64,000 bases of DNA from Dechloromonas sp. CZR5 (GTDB lineage Bacteria; Pseudomonadota; Gammaproteobacteria; Burkholderiales; Rhodocyclaceae), in contig NZ_VUYQ01000001.1 in NCBI RefSeq assembly GCF_008711155.1, forward strand, positions 979,106-1,043,105, read 5' to 3'. The first letter of the stretch is position 1. The number at the start of each line of letters is the position of its first letter. The translations under genes were made by a program, and so were the position numbers. The notes under the pieces are model-generated. The model worked only from the letters and a program-made list of their open reading frames with translations, had not been told where the DNA came from and made no database searches. Positions 25,626-36,681 of the stretch are shown here, piece after piece.

Positions 25626-27410
25626 GTGAGTATTCCTGTTCTGAAGTTTGATGCGGTCATCGTCGGTGCCGGTGGCGCCGGTCTGCGTTCCGCGATCCAA
25701 TTGTCCGAAGCCGGCCTGAAGACGGCCGTGCTGTCCAAGGTTTTCCCGACCCGCTCGCACACTGTTGCAGCGCAGGGCGGTGTGGCGGCTTCCCTGGGTA
25801 ACTCCGAGGAAGATCACTGGACGTGGCACATGTACGATACCGTCAAGGGTTCCGACTGGCTCGGCGACCAGGACGCCATCGAGTTCATGTGCAAGAAGGC
25901 CAACGAAGTGGTCGTCGAGCTCGAGCACTACGGCATGCCGTTCGACCGTACCGACAATGGCAAGATTTACCAGCGCCCGTTCGGCGGCCACATGTCCAAC
26001 TTCGGCGAAAAGCCGGTGCGTCGTTCCTGTGCCGCCGCCGACCGGACCGGTCACGCCATGCTGCACGCCATGTACCAGCGCAACGTCAAGGCCAACACCC
26101 AGTTCTTTGTCGAATGGATGGCTCTTGACCTGATTCGCGACGAAGAAGGCCACGTCCTTGGCGTTACCGCCATGGAAATGGAAACCGGCCAGGTTGTCAT
26201 CTTCCATGCCCGCGCCACCATCTTTGCGACCGGCGGTGCCGGCCGCATTTTCTACTCTTCGACCAACGCCTTCATCAATACCGGTGACGGTCTGGGCATG
26301 GCGGCACGGGCCGGTATCCCGCTCGAAGATATGGAATTCTGGCAGTTCCACCCGACCGGCGTGGCCGGTGCCGGCGTGCTGATCACCGAAGGCGTTCGTG
26401 GGGAAGGCGGCATCCTGCGCAACTCCAGCAAGGAACGCTTCATGGAGCGCTACGCCCCGAACGCCAAGGATCTGGCGTCGCGTGACGTGGTTTCACGCGC
26501 CATGGCCACCGAAATCAAGGAAGGCCGCGGCTGTGGCGTCAACAAGGACTACGTCCTGCTCGACATCACCCACCTCGACCCGGCCACCATCATGAAGCGC
26601 CTGCCCGGCATTCACGAAATCGGCCTGCAGTTCGCCGGTGTTGACTGCCTGAAGGAGCCTCTGCCGGTCGTTCCGACCTGTCACTACCAGATGGGCGGTA
26701 TTCCGACCCATTACTCCGGCCGTGTCGTGATGCCGCAGAACGGCGACATGAACGCCGTCGTCCCGGGCTTCTATGCCGGCGGCGAATGTGCCTGCGCTTC
26801 GGTGCACGGCGCCAATCGCCTCGGTACCAACTCGCTGCTCGACCTGCTGGTCTTCGGCAAGTCGGCCGGTGACTCCGCCGTGGAAGATCTCAAGGCCGGC
26901 AAGGCCCACCGCGACCTGCCGAAGGACGCCGCCGACAAGTCGCTGGCCCGTATCGCCGCCATCGACAACCGCAAGGGTGGTGCCAACGTGCACGAAACCC
27001 GCTTGGCCATGCAGCGCACCATGCAGGATCACGCCGGTGTGTTCCGCTTCGGCGACATGCTGAAGCAGGGCGTCGAGAAGATCCTCGAAGTCGAGAAGGC
27101 AGCCCGCCAGCTTGAGATCAAGGACAAGTCGCAAGCCTGGAACACCGCGCGTACCGAAGCGCTCGAAATGGAAAACCTGATCGAAGTCGCCAAGGCTACG
27201 ATGATCTCCGCCGAAGCCCGCAAGGAATCCCGCGGCGCCCACGTGCGCGACGATGCGCCGGATACCGCCGAATTCCCGAACGGCCGCAACGACAAGGAAT
27301 GGCTGAAGCATACGCTGTTCTCGCCGGTTGATAACTCGATCAGCTACAAGCCGGTGAACATGCAACCCCTGACCGTCGAGCCTGTTGCGCTCAAGACGCG
27401 CTCGTACTAA
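25626..27410 (+). CDS. sdhA: Succinate dehydrogenase flavoprotein subunit
   Basis: 594 aa from a GTG at 25626 preceded by GGAGG. FAD-binding VIVGAGGAGLRSAIQLSEAG and RSHTVAAQGGVAASLGN with the His that carries covalent FAD; the active-site segment is GVRGEGGILRN with further HPTG, and C-terminal HYQMGGIPTHYSG and NRLGTNSLLDLLVFG. It oxidises succinate to fumarate and passes electrons to SdhB. Confidence 0.97.
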   Translation: MSIPVLKFDAVIVGAGGAGLRSAIQLSEAGLKTAVLSKVFPTRSHTVAAQGGVAASLGNSEEDHWTWHMYDTVKGSDWLGDQDAIEFMCKKANEVVVELEHYGMPFDRTDNGKIYQRPFGGHMSNFGEKPVRRSCAAADRTGHAMLHAMYQRNVKANTQFFVEWMALDLIRDEEGHVLGVTAMEMETGQVVIFHARATIFATGGAGRIFYSSTNAFINTGDGLGMAARAGIPLEDMEFWQFHPTGVAGAGVLITEGVRGEGGILRNSSKERFMERYAPNAKDLASRDVVSRAMATEIKEGRGCGVNKDYVLLDITHLDPATIMKRLPGIHEIGLQFAGVDCLKEPLPVVPTCHYQMGGIPTHYSGRVVMPQNGDMNAVVPGFYAGGECACASVHGANRLGTNSLLDLLVFGKSAGDSAVEDLKAGKAHRDLPKDAADKSLARIAAIDNRKGGANVHETRLAMQRTMQDHAGVFRFGDMLKQGVEKILEVEKAARQLEIKDKSQAWNTARTEALEMENLIEVAKATMISAEARKESRGAHVRDDAPDTAEFPNGRNDKEWLKHTLFSPVDNSISYKPVNMQPLTVEPVALKTRSY

Positions 27411-27422
27411 TTGGAGTCCAGA

Positions 27423-28133
27423 ATGAGCAAACGCATGGTTCAATTCAGCATCTACCGCTACGATCCGGACAAGGACGACGCGCCGTACATGCAGGACATC
27501 TCGGTCGAACTCGAACCGACCGACCGCAAGCTGCTGGACGCGCTGACCAAGCTCAAGGCCAAGGACGACGCGATTTCCTATCGTCGCTCCTGCCGCGAAG
27601 GCGTCTGCGGCTCCGATGCCATGAACATCAACGGCAAGAATGGTCTGGCCTGCCTGACCGACATCGACAGCCTGAAGCAGCCGATCGTGCTGCGCCCGCT
27701 GCCCGGCCTGCCGGTCATTCGCGACCTGATCGTCGACATGACCCAGTTCTTCAAGCAGTACCACTCGATCAAGCCGTACCTGATCAACAACGATCCGGCT
27801 CCGGAACGCGAGCGTCTGCAATCGCCGGAAGATCGTGAAGAACTGAACGGTCTGTACGAGTGCATCCTGTGCGCCTGCTGCTCCACGTCCTGCCCGTCGT
27901 TCTGGTGGAACCCGGACAAGTTCGTCGGGCCGGCCGGCTTGCTGGCTGCCTACCGTTTCATCGCCGATACGCGCGACCAGGCAACCAACGAGCGCCTCGA
28001 CAACCTCGAGGATCCGTATCGCCTGTTCCGTTGCCATACCATCATGAACTGTGTTGACGTATGTCCGAAGGGTCTGAATCCGACCAAGGCCATCGGCAAG
28101 ATCAAGGACATGATGGTCCGTCGTGCCGTCTGA
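27423..28133 (+). CDS. sdhB: Succinate dehydrogenase iron-sulfur subunit
   Basis: 236 aa from the ATG at 27423 (GGAG upstream). Three clusters can be read from cysteines: [2Fe-2S] in CREGVCGSDAMNINGKNGLAC, [4Fe-4S] in CILCACCSTSCP and [3Fe-4S] in CHTIMNCVDVCPKGLNP. It wires SdhA to the quinone site. The stop overlaps the start of sdhE (TGATG). Confidence 0.97.
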   Translation: MSKRMVQFSIYRYDPDKDDAPYMQDISVELEPTDRKLLDALTKLKAKDDAISYRRSCREGVCGSDAMNINGKNGLACLTDIDSLKQPIVLRPLPGLPVIRDLIVDMTQFFKQYHSIKPYLINNDPAPERERLQSPEDREELNGLYECILCACCSTSCPSFWWNPDKFVGPAGLLAAYRFIADTRDQATNERLDNLEDPYRLFRCHTIMNCVDVCPKGLNPTKAIGKIKDMMVRRAV

Positions 28134-28375
28134 TGGAAAGAGCTGATTACGAACGTCTGCGTTGGCGTTGTATCCGTCGTGCATTGCTGGAGCTGGATAT
28201 CACGCTGACGCGTTTTCTCGACGACGGTTTCGATAAACTGACTGAAGAAGAGAAAAAGGTGTTCGTGGAGCTCGCGGACATGGAGGATCACGAACTCTGG
28301 TACTGGCTGAGTGGCAAGACCGAGTGCGATGATCCTCGATTCGCCCCTGTCGTAGCGGCGATTCGTAAGAGTTGA
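28133..28375 (+). CDS. sdhE: Succinate dehydrogenase flavinylation factor SdhE
   Basis: 80 aa. RLRWRCIRRALLELD carries the conserved RG/RR-type surface, and LEDM-like LADMEDHELWYWLSG is the family's second signature. It helps attach FAD covalently to SdhA. Fifth gene of the operon, coupled to sdhB. The usual RRGM motif reads RCIRRA here, as in many betaproteobacteria. Confidence 0.9.
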   Translation: MERADYERLRWRCIRRALLELDITLTRFLDDGFDKLTEEEKKVFVELADMEDHELWYWLSGKTECDDPRFAPVVAAIRKS

Positions 28376-28457
28376 GTAAGGTTTGCATTCTAAATTTTGA
28401 ATGTTTACCGCTTTTTTGCTGTGCAGTGACAACCAACACCTGTAAAGGGAAGACACC

Positions 28458-29756
28458 ATGACGACCGAACGCAAGGCAACTTTGACAATCGATGGACAGG
28501 CTCCCGTCGATTTCCCGATCATGTCTCCGACGCACGGCAACGACTGCGTCGATATTCGCACGCTCGGTGGCAAGACCGGTTTGTTTACCTACGACTCCGG
28601 TTTCCTCTCCACCGCCAGCTGCAAGTCCAAGGTCACCTTCATTGACGGCGACAAGGGCGAGCTGCTGTATCGTGGCTATCCGATCGAACAATTGGCTGAG
28701 AACTGCAACTTTCTTGAAGTGACCTATCTGCTGAAGAACGGCGAACTGCCGAACATCAAGCAGAAGACCGATTTCGAGACGACCATCAAGAAGCACACGA
28801 TGGTGCACGAACAACTGACCAAGTTCTACTCCGGTTTCCGCCGTGACGCCCACCCGATGGCCGTCATGACTGGCGTGGTTGGCGCCCTGTCCGCCTTCTA
28901 CCATGACGCCATGGACTTCTCCGACGTTGAGCACCGCAATGTCAGCTTCAACCGTCTCGTCGCCAAGCTGCCGACCATCGTCGCCATGGCTTACAAGTAC
29001 AACACCGGTGCCCCGTTCATGTATCCGGACAACGATCTGGACTACACCGCCAACTTCATGCGCATGATGTTCGGCAATCCGTGCGAGAAGTACGTCCCGA
29101 ACCCGGTGCTGGTCAATGCGCTGGATACCATTTTCACGCTGCACGCCGATCACGAACAGAATGCCTCGACCTCGACCGTCCGTCTGGCTGGTTCGTCGGG
29201 TGCCAATCCGTTCGCCTGTATCGCCGCCGGTATCGCCTGTCTGTGGGGCCCGGCGCACGGCGGTGCGAACGAAGCCTGCCTGCAGATGCTGGAAGAGATC
29301 GGCGACGTTTCGCGCGTTGGCGAATACATCAACCGCGCCAAGGACAAGAACGACTCCTTCAAGCTGATGGGCTTCGGTCACCGCGTCTACAAGAACTTCG
29401 ACCCGCGCGCCAAGCTGATGCGCAAGGTCTGCGGCGATGTGCTGGCTGAACTGGGCCTGCAGAACGACCGCCTGTTCAAGCTGGCCATGGAACTGGAAAA
29501 GATCGCCCTGGAAGATCCGTACTTCGTCGAGAAGAAGCTCTACCCGAACGTCGACTTCTACTCCGGCATCGTTCAGAAGGCCATCGGCATCCCGACCGAG
29601 ATGTTCACCTGCATCTTCGCGCTGGCTCGTACCGTCGGCTGGATGACCCAGTGGGAAGAAATGATCACCGATCCGGAATACAAGATCGGTCGCCCGCGTC
29701 AGCTGTACATCGGCGCCGCCAAGCGCGACGTGGTACCGCTCGCCCAACGCGGCTAA
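28458..29756 (+). CDS. gltA: Citrate synthase (type II)
   Basis: 432 aa, the hexameric type of Gram-negative bacteria. Catalytic residues are in [20 protein letters not shown] (His), [15 protein letters not shown] (His) and NVDFYSGI (Asp). AAAGGGAAGACACC precedes the ATG. It condenses oxaloacetate with acetyl-CoA. It lies 82 bp after sdhE and is closed by a strong terminator. Confidence 0.97.
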   Translation: MTTERKATLTIDGQAPVDFPIMSPTHGNDCVDIRTLGGKTGLFTYDSGFLSTASCKSKVTFIDGDKGELLYRGYPIEQLAENCNFLEVTYLLKNGELPNIKQKTDFETTIKKHTMVHEQLTKFYSGFRRDAHPMAVMTGVVGALSAFYHDAMDFSDVEHRNVSFNRLVAKLPTIVAMAYKYNTGAPFMYPDNDLDYTANFMRMMFGNPCEKYVPNPVLVNALDTIFTLHADHEQNASTSTVRLAGSSGANPFACIAAGIACLWGPAHGGANEACLQMLEEIGDVSRVGEYINRAKDKNDSFKLMGFGHRVYKNFDPRAKLMRKVCGDVLAELGLQNDRLFKLAMELEKIALEDPYFVEKKLYPNVDFYSGIVQKAIGIPTEMFTCIFALARTVGWMTQWEEMITDPEYKIGRPRQLYIGAAKRDVVPLAQRG

Positions 29757-29765
29757 AGATAAAAG

Positions 29766-29793
29766 AGGGCGGCCGCGTGGCCGCCCTTTTTTT
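29766..29793 (+). terminator. Rho-independent terminator of gltA
   Basis: AGGGCGGCC (29766-29774), loop GCGT, GGCCGCCCT (29779-29787), then seven T. Perfect stem, 9 bp after the gltA stop. Confidence 0.95.
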
Positions 29794-29861
29794 ACCTGCG
29801 GAGATTTGTAGCGCCGCACGCAAGCAGCTACGAAAGAAAAATAACCCTAGTGGGGATGCCT

Positions 29862-32702
29862 ATGACTACGATGAACCAATTGTTCGACAGCACGATGTTC
29901 TTCGGCGGCAATGCGCCGTTCGTTGAGGAGCTGTACGAAAACTACCTGAATGACCCGACCTCGGTTCCGGCCGAATGGCGCGACTATTTCGATCGTCTGG
30001 CCCAGATGCCGGGCTACGTTGCTCGCGACGTCGCCCATGCGCCGGTGATTGCAGCCTTTGCCGAGTTGGCGAAGGATGGCGGTTTCCGGCAGGCAGCGCC
30101 TGCTTCTGCCTCGACCGAGCACAAGAAGCAGTCTGCCGTCGGCCAACTGGTGACGGCTTACCGCTCGCTCGGTACCCGTTGGGCCGATCTGGATCCGCTC
30201 AAGCGTCTGGCCCGTCCGAAGATCGACGAACTCGAGCCGGCCTTCTACGGCTTCACCGATGCCGACCTGAACCAGACCTTCAGCGTCGGTTCCCTGAAGG
30301 GCCTGCCGGAAAACGCCAAGCTGGGCGATATCCTCGAGACCCTGAAGCAAACGTACTGCGGCACCATTGGTGTCGAGTACATGTACATGACGGATTACAA
30401 CGAGAAGCGCTGGCTTCAGGAGCGCCTGGAAGGTATCCGTTCGCGTCCTTCCTACAATGCTGAACGGAAGAAGCGCATTCTCGAGCGCCTGACCGCCGCC
30501 GAAACCCTGGAACGCTACCTGCACACCAAGTACGTCGGCCAGAAGCGCTTCTCGCTGGAAGGCGGCGAATCGCTGATCGTCTCGATGGACGAAGCCATCC
30601 GTACGGGCGGCGCCCTCGGCGTTGACGAAGTTGTGGTCGGCATGGCCCACCGCGGCCGGCTGAACGTCCTGGTCAACACGCTGGGCAAGGCACCGTCGAT
30701 GCTCTTCGCCGAATTCGAAGGCAAGAAAAAGAGCGACCTCTCCGCAGGCGACGTCAAGTACCACATGGGCTTCTCGTCCGACGTCTCTACACCGGGGGGC
30801 GCGTGCCACCTGACCCTGGCCTTCAACCCGTCGCACCTTGAAATCGTCAACCCGGTGGTTGCCGGTTCCGTCTATGCACGCCAGGTTCGTCGCGGCGAGG
30901 GCAGCAAGCAAAAGGTCATGCCGATCCTGGTGCACGGCGATGCTGCCGTTGCCGGCCAGGGCGTCAACCAGGAAATGCTCAACTTCGCGCAGACCCGTGG
31001 CTACGGCGTCGGCGGCGTGCTGCACATCGTCGTCAACAACCAGGTCGGCTTCACCACCTCCGACCCGCGCGACTACCGTTCAGGCCACTATTGCACCGAC
31101 ATCTTCAAGATGGTCGACGCGCCGATCTTCCACGTCAATGGTGACGATCCGGAAGCGGTTGCGCTGGTCACCCAGCTGGCCGTCGAATACCGCCAGACCT
31201 TCGGCAAGGATGTCGTCATCGACATCATCTGCTACCGCAAGCTCGGCCACAACGAGCAGGACGAGCCGATGGTCACCCAGCCGCTGATGTACAAGATCAT
31301 CGCCAAGCACCCGGGTACCCGCAAGCTGTACGGCGACAAGCTGATCGCCGAAGGCACCCTGCCGGCCGAAGGTCCGGACGCGATGATTGCCGAATACCGC
31401 GCTCACCTCGACAAGGGCGAGCTGCTGTACAACCCGGTTCTCGCCGGCTACAAGCACCCGAACACCATCGACTGGACGCCGTTCCTGACCAAGAACTACA
31501 TCGAGACCTGCGATACCACGGTGCCGATGAAGGAACTGAAGCGCCTGGCCAAGGGTTTGAGCACGATTCCCGAGGGCTTCACGCTGCATTCGCGCGTCAA
31601 GAAGATCGTCGAAGATCGTGCCGCCATGGGCGAGGGCAAGCTGCCGGTCGACTGGGGCATGGCCGAGAACCTGGCCTACGCCTCGTTGCTGGTTTCCGGC
31701 TACGGCGTGCGCATCTCCGGTGAAGACGTCGGTCGCGGCACCTTCTTCCACCGTCATGCTGCCTTCCACGACCAGAATCGTACGAGCTGGGATACCGGTA
31801 CCTACCATCCGCTGAAGAACCTGCAGGAAAAGCAGGCCGGCTTCCAGTGCTACGACTCGGTTCTGTCCGAAGAGGCCGTTCTCGCCTTCGACTACGGCTA
31901 CGCCTCGGCCAACCCGTACGAGCTGGTGATCTGGGAAGGCCAGTTTGGCGACTTCGCCAACGGCGCCCAGGTCGTGATCGACCAGTTCATCGCCTCCGGC
32001 GAAGCCAAGTGGGGTCGCGCCTGCGGTTTGGTCATGCTGTTGCCGCACGGCTACGAAGGCCAGGGTCCGGAGCACTCCTCCGCTCGTCCGGAACGCTTCA
32101 TGCAACTGTGTGCCGAGATGAACATGGAAGTCTGCATGCCGACCTCGGCTGCCCAGGTCTTCCACATGCTGCGCCGCCAGGCCGTCCGCATGCAGCGCAA
32201 GCCGCTCATCGTCATGTCGCCGAAATCCCTGCTGCGTCACAAGGATGCGAGTTCTTCCCTGGAAGAACTGGCCAACGGTGAATTCAAGCGCGTCATCGGC
32301 GAAGTCGACGATCTGGACCCGAAGAAGGTCAAGCGCGTCATCCTCTGCTCAGGCAAGGTCTACTACGATCTGGTTAACGCACGCCGCGAAAAAGGTATCA
32401 AGGATATCGCCATCGTTCGTCTGGAACAGCTCTATCCGTTCCCGAAGGATTCCCTGCAAGCCGAACTGGCCAAGTATCCGAAGGCTACCGAGATCGTCTG
32501 GGCGCAGGAAGAACCGCGCAACCAGGGCGCCTGGTACTGGATCGCCTCGCGTCACCACCTCGACACCCAACTGGGTGCGAAGCAGAAGATGCTGCTGGTT
32601 TCCCGTCCGGCCTCTTCGTCCCCGGCGGTCGGCTACCTGGCCAAGCATAACGAGCAAACCAAGGCTTTGATCGAGTCCGCACTGGGCAAGATCGAGTACT
32701 AA
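29862..32702 (+). CDS. sucA: 2-oxoglutarate dehydrogenase E1 component
   Basis: 946 aa from the ATG at 29862 (GGGG upstream). The E1 N-terminal SDP-like segment [20 protein letters not shown] is present. Thiamine-diphosphate domains follow, with [44 protein letters not shown], and late [12 protein letters not shown] and [12 protein letters not shown]. It decarboxylates 2-oxoglutarate and loads SucB. Confidence 0.97.
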   Translation: MTTMNQLFDSTMFFGGNAPFVEELYENYLNDPTSVPAEWRDYFDRLAQMPGYVARDVAHAPVIAAFAELAKDGGFRQAAPASASTEHKKQSAVGQLVTAYRSLGTRWADLDPLKRLARPKIDELEPAFYGFTDADLNQTFSVGSLKGLPENAKLGDILETLKQTYCGTIGVEYMYMTDYNEKRWLQERLEGIRSRPSYNAERKKRILERLTAAETLERYLHTKYVGQKRFSLEGGESLIVSMDEAIRTGGALGVDEVVVGMAHRGRLNVLVNTLGKAPSMLFAEFEGKKKSDLSAGDVKYHMGFSSDVSTPGGACHLTLAFNPSHLEIVNPVVAGSVYARQVRRGEGSKQKVMPILVHGDAAVAGQGVNQEMLNFAQTRGYGVGGVLHIVVNNQVGFTTSDPRDYRSGHYCTDIFKMVDAPIFHVNGDDPEAVALVTQLAVEYRQTFGKDVVIDIICYRKLGHNEQDEPMVTQPLMYKIIAKHPGTRKLYGDKLIAEGTLPAEGPDAMIAEYRAHLDKGELLYNPVLAGYKHPNTIDWTPFLTKNYIETCDTTVPMKELKRLAKGLSTIPEGFTLHSRVKKIVEDRAAMGEGKLPVDWGMAENLAYASLLVSGYGVRISGEDVGRGTFFHRHAAFHDQNRTSWDTGTYHPLKNLQEKQAGFQCYDSVLSEEAVLAFDYGYASANPYELVIWEGQFGDFANGAQVVIDQFIASGEAKWGRACGLVMLLPHGYEGQGPEHSSARPERFMQLCAEMNMEVCMPTSAAQVFHMLRRQAVRMQRKPLIVMSPKSLLRHKDASSSLEELANGEFKRVIGEVDDLDPKKVKRVILCSGKVYYDLVNARREKGIKDIAIVRLEQLYPFPKDSLQAELAKYPKATEIVWAQEEPRNQGAWYWIASRHHLDTQLGAKQKMLLVSRPASSSPAVGYLAKHNEQTKALIESALGKIEY

Positions 32703-32727
32703 AAACTACAGCAGAGTGGAGTCATAC

Positions 32728-33960
32728 ATGAGCATTATCGAAGTTCAAGTTCCCCAGTTGTCCGAGTCCGTCGCCGAAGGCACGCTGGCTTCCTGGAAGA
32801 AGAAAATCGGCGAAGCTGTTGCGCGCGATGAAATCCTGATCGATATCGAAACCGACAAGGTCGTTCTCGAAGTCCCGTCGCCGGGCGCCGGGGTGCTGGT
32901 CGAAATCGTCAAGGGTGACGGCGAAACCGTCGTTTCCGGCGAACTGATCGCCCGCATCGACACCGAAGCCAAGGCGGGTGCTGCCGCTCCGGCAGCCGAA
33001 GCACCGAAGGCCGCGGCTCCTGCCGCCAAGGCTGCTCCGGCAGCCGCCGCCACTGCGCCGGCTGGCACCGCCAGCCCGTCGGCCCGCAAGATCCTCGACG
33101 AGAAAGGTATTGCCGCTGCCGACGTCGCCGGTTCCGGCCGTGGTGGTCGCGTGACCAAGGAAGACGCCGTCGCTGCCGCACCGAAGGCCATTCCGGCTAT
33201 CGCTGCCGCTCCGGCTGCCGTGTCGATCGCTGCACCGAATACCGGTGTTGCCCTTGGCGACCGCACCGAGCAGCGTGTCCCGATGACCCGTCTGCGTGCC
33301 CGTATTGCCGAGCGCCTGCTGCAGTCCCAGCAGACCAACGCCATCCTGACCACGTTCAACGAAGTGAACATGGGTCCGATGATGGCGCTGCGCAAGCAGT
33401 ATGGCGAGAAGTTCGAGAAGGCCCACGGTGTTCGCCTGGGCTTCATGGGCTTCTTCGTCAAGGCAGCCTGTGCCGCCCTGCAGAAGTTCCCGATCCTGAA
33501 CGCCTCGGTCGATGGCAACGACATCATCTACCACGGCTACATCGACATCGGTATCGCTGTCGGTTCGCCGCGCGGTCTGGTCGTGCCGATCATCCGCAAT
33601 GCCGATCAGCTGAGCATCGCCGAGATTGAAAAGAAGATCGCCGAATTCGGTGCCAAAGCCAAGGATGGCAAGCTGTCGATCGAAGACCTGACCGGTGGCA
33701 CCTTCTCCATCTCCAACGGTGGCATCTTCGGTTCCATGATGTCCACCCCGATCATCAACCCGCCGCAATCGGCCATTCTGGGCATTCACGCCACGAAGGA
33801 CCGTGCCATGGTTGAGAACGGTCAAGTGGTCGTGCGTCCGATGAACTATCTGGCCATGTCCTACGATCACCGCATCATCGACGGCCGCGAAGCCGTCCTC
33901 GGTCTGGTGACTATGAAGGAAGCGCTGGAAGATCCGTCCCGCCTGCTGCTCGGCGTCTAA
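32728..33960 (+). CDS. sucB: 2-oxoglutarate dehydrogenase E2 (dihydrolipoyl succinyltransferase)
   Basis: 410 aa from [18 protein letters not shown] with GGAG upstream. The lipoyl domain (1-77) carries the modified Lys in [12 protein letters not shown]. An Ala/Pro-rich linker follows, then the peripheral subunit-binding domain ([25 protein letters not shown]) and the catalytic core with the active site [11 protein letters not shown]. It transfers the succinyl group to CoA. Confidence 0.97.
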   Translation: MSIIEVQVPQLSESVAEGTLASWKKKIGEAVARDEILIDIETDKVVLEVPSPGAGVLVEIVKGDGETVVSGELIARIDTEAKAGAAAPAAEAPKAAAPAAKAAPAAAATAPAGTASPSARKILDEKGIAAADVAGSGRGGRVTKEDAVAAAPKAIPAIAAAPAAVSIAAPNTGVALGDRTEQRVPMTRLRARIAERLLQSQQTNAILTTFNEVNMGPMMALRKQYGEKFEKAHGVRLGFMGFFVKAACAALQKFPILNASVDGNDIIYHGYIDIGIAVGSPRGLVVPIIRNADQLSIAEIEKKIAEFGAKAKDGKLSIEDLTGGTFSISNGGIFGSMMSTPIINPPQSAILGIHATKDRAMVENGQVVVRPMNYLAMSYDHRIIDGREAVLGLVTMKEALEDPSRLLLGV

Positions 33961-34036
33961 TCGACGTCTGCCGGCGCCAGTGTCCCGACAAGGGCGCTGG
34001 CGCTTTTGCACATCTGAATTCTGAAAGGTTTGTCAC

Positions 34037-35461
34037 ATGTCCAAGCAATTTGACGTGCTCGTTATCGGCGGCGGCCCCGGCGGTTACATCGCTGCCATCC
34101 GCGCTTCGCAGCTCGGTTTTTCGGCCGCCTGCGCCGAATCCAATCCCTACGCCGACCCGAAGGGCGAGCCGCGTCTCGGCGGCACCTGCCTGAACGTCGG
34201 CTGCATCCCGTCCAAGGCGCTGCTGCACACCTCGCACCTGTTCGAGGAAGCCAACCACAGCTTCGAAGCTCAGGGCATCAAGGTTGGCAAGGCGACCATC
34301 GACGTGCCGACCATGAAGGCGCGCAAGGATGGCGTGGTCAATCAGCTGACCGGCGGCATCAAGATGCTGCTCAAGAAGAACAAGGTTACCTTCCTGCCGG
34401 GCCATGGCTCGTTCGTGGGTAAGGAAGGCGATTACTGGAAGGTCAAGGTCGGTGCCGAGGAAGTGCTGGCCAAGCAGGTCATCGTCGCCACCGGTTCCAA
34501 GGCCCGTCACCTGCCGAACCTGCCGGTTGACCAAAAGATCGTCATGGACAACGAAGGTGCCCTGAACCAGGAATCCGTGCCGAAGAAGCTGGCGATCATC
34601 GGTGCCGGCGTCATCGGTCTGGAAATGGGGTCGGTCTGGCGTCGCGTCGGTGCCGAAGTGACCGTTCTCGAAGCCATGCCGGACTTCCTGGCCGCCGCTG
34701 ACGTCGACGTCGCCAAGGAAGCGCTCAAGCTGTTCACCAAGCAGGGCCTGAACATCCAGATGGGTGTCAAGATCGGCGACATCAAGACGACCAAGAAGGG
34801 TGTCTCGATCGCTTACGAAGACAAGGATGGCAAGGCCCAGAAGCTGGATGCCGACCGCCTGATCGTTTCCATCGGCCGCGTGCCGAACACCGACGGCCTG
34901 AATGCCGAAGGTGTCGGCCTCAAGCTCGATGCCCGCGGCTTCGTTGAAGTCGATGGCCACTGCCAGACCAACCTGCCGGGCGTCTGGGCCATCGGCGACG
35001 TCGTGCGCGGCCCGATGCTGGCCCACAAGGCTCACGAAGAGGGCGTCATGGTCGCCGAACTGATGGCCGGCCAGGCCGGTCACTGCAACTTCGACACCAT
35101 TCCCTGGGTCATCTACACCTCGCCGGAAATCGCCTGGGTCGGCAAGACCGAGCAAGCGCTCAAGGCTGAAGGTGTCGAGTACAAGGCGGGCAAGGTTCCG
35201 TTCCTGGCCAACGGTCGTGCGCTGGGCATGGGCGATCCGTCCGGTTTCGTCAAGATTCTTGCCTGCAAGAAGACTGACCGTATCCTCGGCGCCCATATCA
35301 TCGGTGCGAATTCCTCCGAAATGATCGGCGAGTGCGTTGTCGCCATGGAATTCGGCGGTGCCTCGGAAGACCTGGCCCGTATCTGCCATGCTCACCCGAC
35401 GCTGTCCGAAACCATCCATGAAGCAGCGCTCGCCTGCGACAAGCGCACGCTGAACTTCTGA
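34037..35461 (+). CDS. lpdA: Dihydrolipoyl dehydrogenase (E3)
   Basis: 474 aa. FAD motif [21 protein letters not shown], redox-active disulfide in [16 protein letters not shown] motif [15 protein letters not shown], and the C-terminal active-site His in [15 protein letters not shown]. It reoxidises lipoamide of SucB with NAD. Last gene of the sucA-sucB-lpdA set, followed by a terminator. Confidence 0.96.
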   Translation: MSKQFDVLVIGGGPGGYIAAIRASQLGFSAACAESNPYADPKGEPRLGGTCLNVGCIPSKALLHTSHLFEEANHSFEAQGIKVGKATIDVPTMKARKDGVVNQLTGGIKMLLKKNKVTFLPGHGSFVGKEGDYWKVKVGAEEVLAKQVIVATGSKARHLPNLPVDQKIVMDNEGALNQESVPKKLAIIGAGVIGLEMGSVWRRVGAEVTVLEAMPDFLAAADVDVAKEALKLFTKQGLNIQMGVKIGDIKTTKKGVSIAYEDKDGKAQKLDADRLIVSIGRVPNTDGLNAEGVGLKLDARGFVEVDGHCQTNLPGVWAIGDVVRGPMLAHKAHEEGVMVAELMAGQAGHCNFDTIPWVIYTSPEIAWVGKTEQALKAEGVEYKAGKVPFLANGRALGMGDPSGFVKILACKKTDRILGAHIIGANSSEMIGECVVAMEFGGASEDLARICHAHPTLSETIHEAALACDKRTLNF

Positions 35462-35480
35462 TCGTCCGATAGCTCATCAA

Positions 35481-35515
35481 AAGGCGGGTTGCGGCAACGC
35501 ACCCGCCTTTTTCTT
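35481..35515 (+). terminator. Rho-independent terminator of lpdA
   Basis: AAGGCGGGT (35481-35489) pairs with ACCCGCCTT (35501-35509) around a short loop, followed by a T-rich tail. It lies 20 bp after the lpdA stop. Confidence 0.92.
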
Positions 35516-35552
35516 TGGCAGAATACGTTTCCTCCCAAAACTGATTTCAGAA

Positions 35553-36671
35553 ATGCCGCACAAAAAACTGAACGTTGCTGCCGAAGGCATGCTCGATGCG
35601 TACAAGGCCTTGCTCGATGCCCGCGGCTATATTGCCGATGCGGCCCAGATGACTGCGGCCATGGCCTTGCAGAACCTGTACGCCAATCTCCTGTCCTTCA
35701 AGGTTGACCGCAGTAGCACCTTCAAGCGCCTTCTCTCCCCGCCCAAGCCGCCCAAGGGCGTGTATTTCTGGGGGGGCGTCGGTCGCGGCAAAAGCTTCCT
35801 GATGGATTGCTTCTACGAGTCAGTGCCCTATCGCCGCAAGAAGCGCATTCATTTTCACGCCTTCATGCAGCAAATCCACCGCGATCTGGATAAATACAAA
35901 GGCGAGGCCGACCCGATGCTGAAGGTTGCCGAGCAGGTCGCCAAAGACGTCCGGCTGCTCTGTTTCGACGAATTCCACGTTTCCGACATTGCCGATGCGA
36001 TGATCCTCGGCCGCCTCATGAACGGGCTGTTCGCCCACGGCGTCATCGTCGTCATGACCTCCAACTACCCACCGGACATGCTTTACCCCAACGGCCTGCA
36101 CCGTGAGAGTTTCCTGCCCACCATCGCCCTGCTCAACAAGAACCTCGACGTTTTCGAGGTCGAAGCCGGCATCGACTATCGTCTGCGTGCGCTGGAGCAA
36201 GTCGAGATCTATCATCATCCGGCCGACGATGAAGCCGAGAAAAAAATGCTCGAATACTTCAAGATGGTGGCCGGAGAAGAGGGCAAGAAGGGTGGGAATA
36301 TCGAAGTGCTTGGCCGTCACATCGACACCGTGCGCCGTGGTCACGGTGTCATCTGGTTCGATTTCCGGACCTTGTGCGGCGGGCCGCGGTCACAGAACGA
36401 CTACCTTGAAATATCGCGCAGCTACCACACCGTACTCCTCTCCCACATTCCCAAAATGACCCAGCACCAGGCCTCGGAAGCCCGGCGCTTCACCTGGCTC
36501 GTCGATGTCTTCTACGACCACAAGGTCAAACTCATCGTAACTGCCGATTGTGCAGCCGATGCCTTGTACACCGATGGGACCCAGGCCGGGGAATTCAAGC
36601 GTACCGTCAGTCGTCTAACCGAAATGAACTCCAAGGAATATCTGGCGCTGCCGCATATTCCTTCCGAATGA
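35553..36671 (+). CDS. zapE: Cell division protein ZapE (AFG1-family ATPase)
   Basis: 372 aa AAA+-type ATPase. Walker A GGVGRGKS is at 74-81 after KPPKGVYFWG, Walker B is in LLCFDEFHVSDIADA, and VVMTSNYPPDMLYPNGLHRE is family specific. ZapE acts at the Z-ring in constriction; eukaryotic AFG1 is mitochondrial. The position after lpdA is conserved in betaproteobacteria. Confidence 0.93.
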   Translation: MPHKKLNVAAEGMLDAYKALLDARGYIADAAQMTAAMALQNLYANLLSFKVDRSSTFKRLLSPPKPPKGVYFWGGVGRGKSFLMDCFYESVPYRRKKRIHFHAFMQQIHRDLDKYKGEADPMLKVAEQVAKDVRLLCFDEFHVSDIADAMILGRLMNGLFAHGVIVVMTSNYPPDMLYPNGLHRESFLPTIALLNKNLDVFEVEAGIDYRLRALEQVEIYHHPADDEAEKKMLEYFKMVAGEEGKKGGNIEVLGRHIDTVRRGHGVIWFDFRTLCGGPRSQNDYLEISRSYHTVLLSHIPKMTQHQASEARRFTWLVDVFYDHKVKLIVTADCAADALYTDGTQAGEFKRTVSRLTEMNSKEYLALPHIPSE

Positions 36672-36681
36672 GGAAATACCC

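Noticed and set aside
26493..28184. 563-codon minus-strand frame across sdhA/sdhB
   Set aside because: Shadow of two strongly conserved genes; no ribosome site or recognisable domain.
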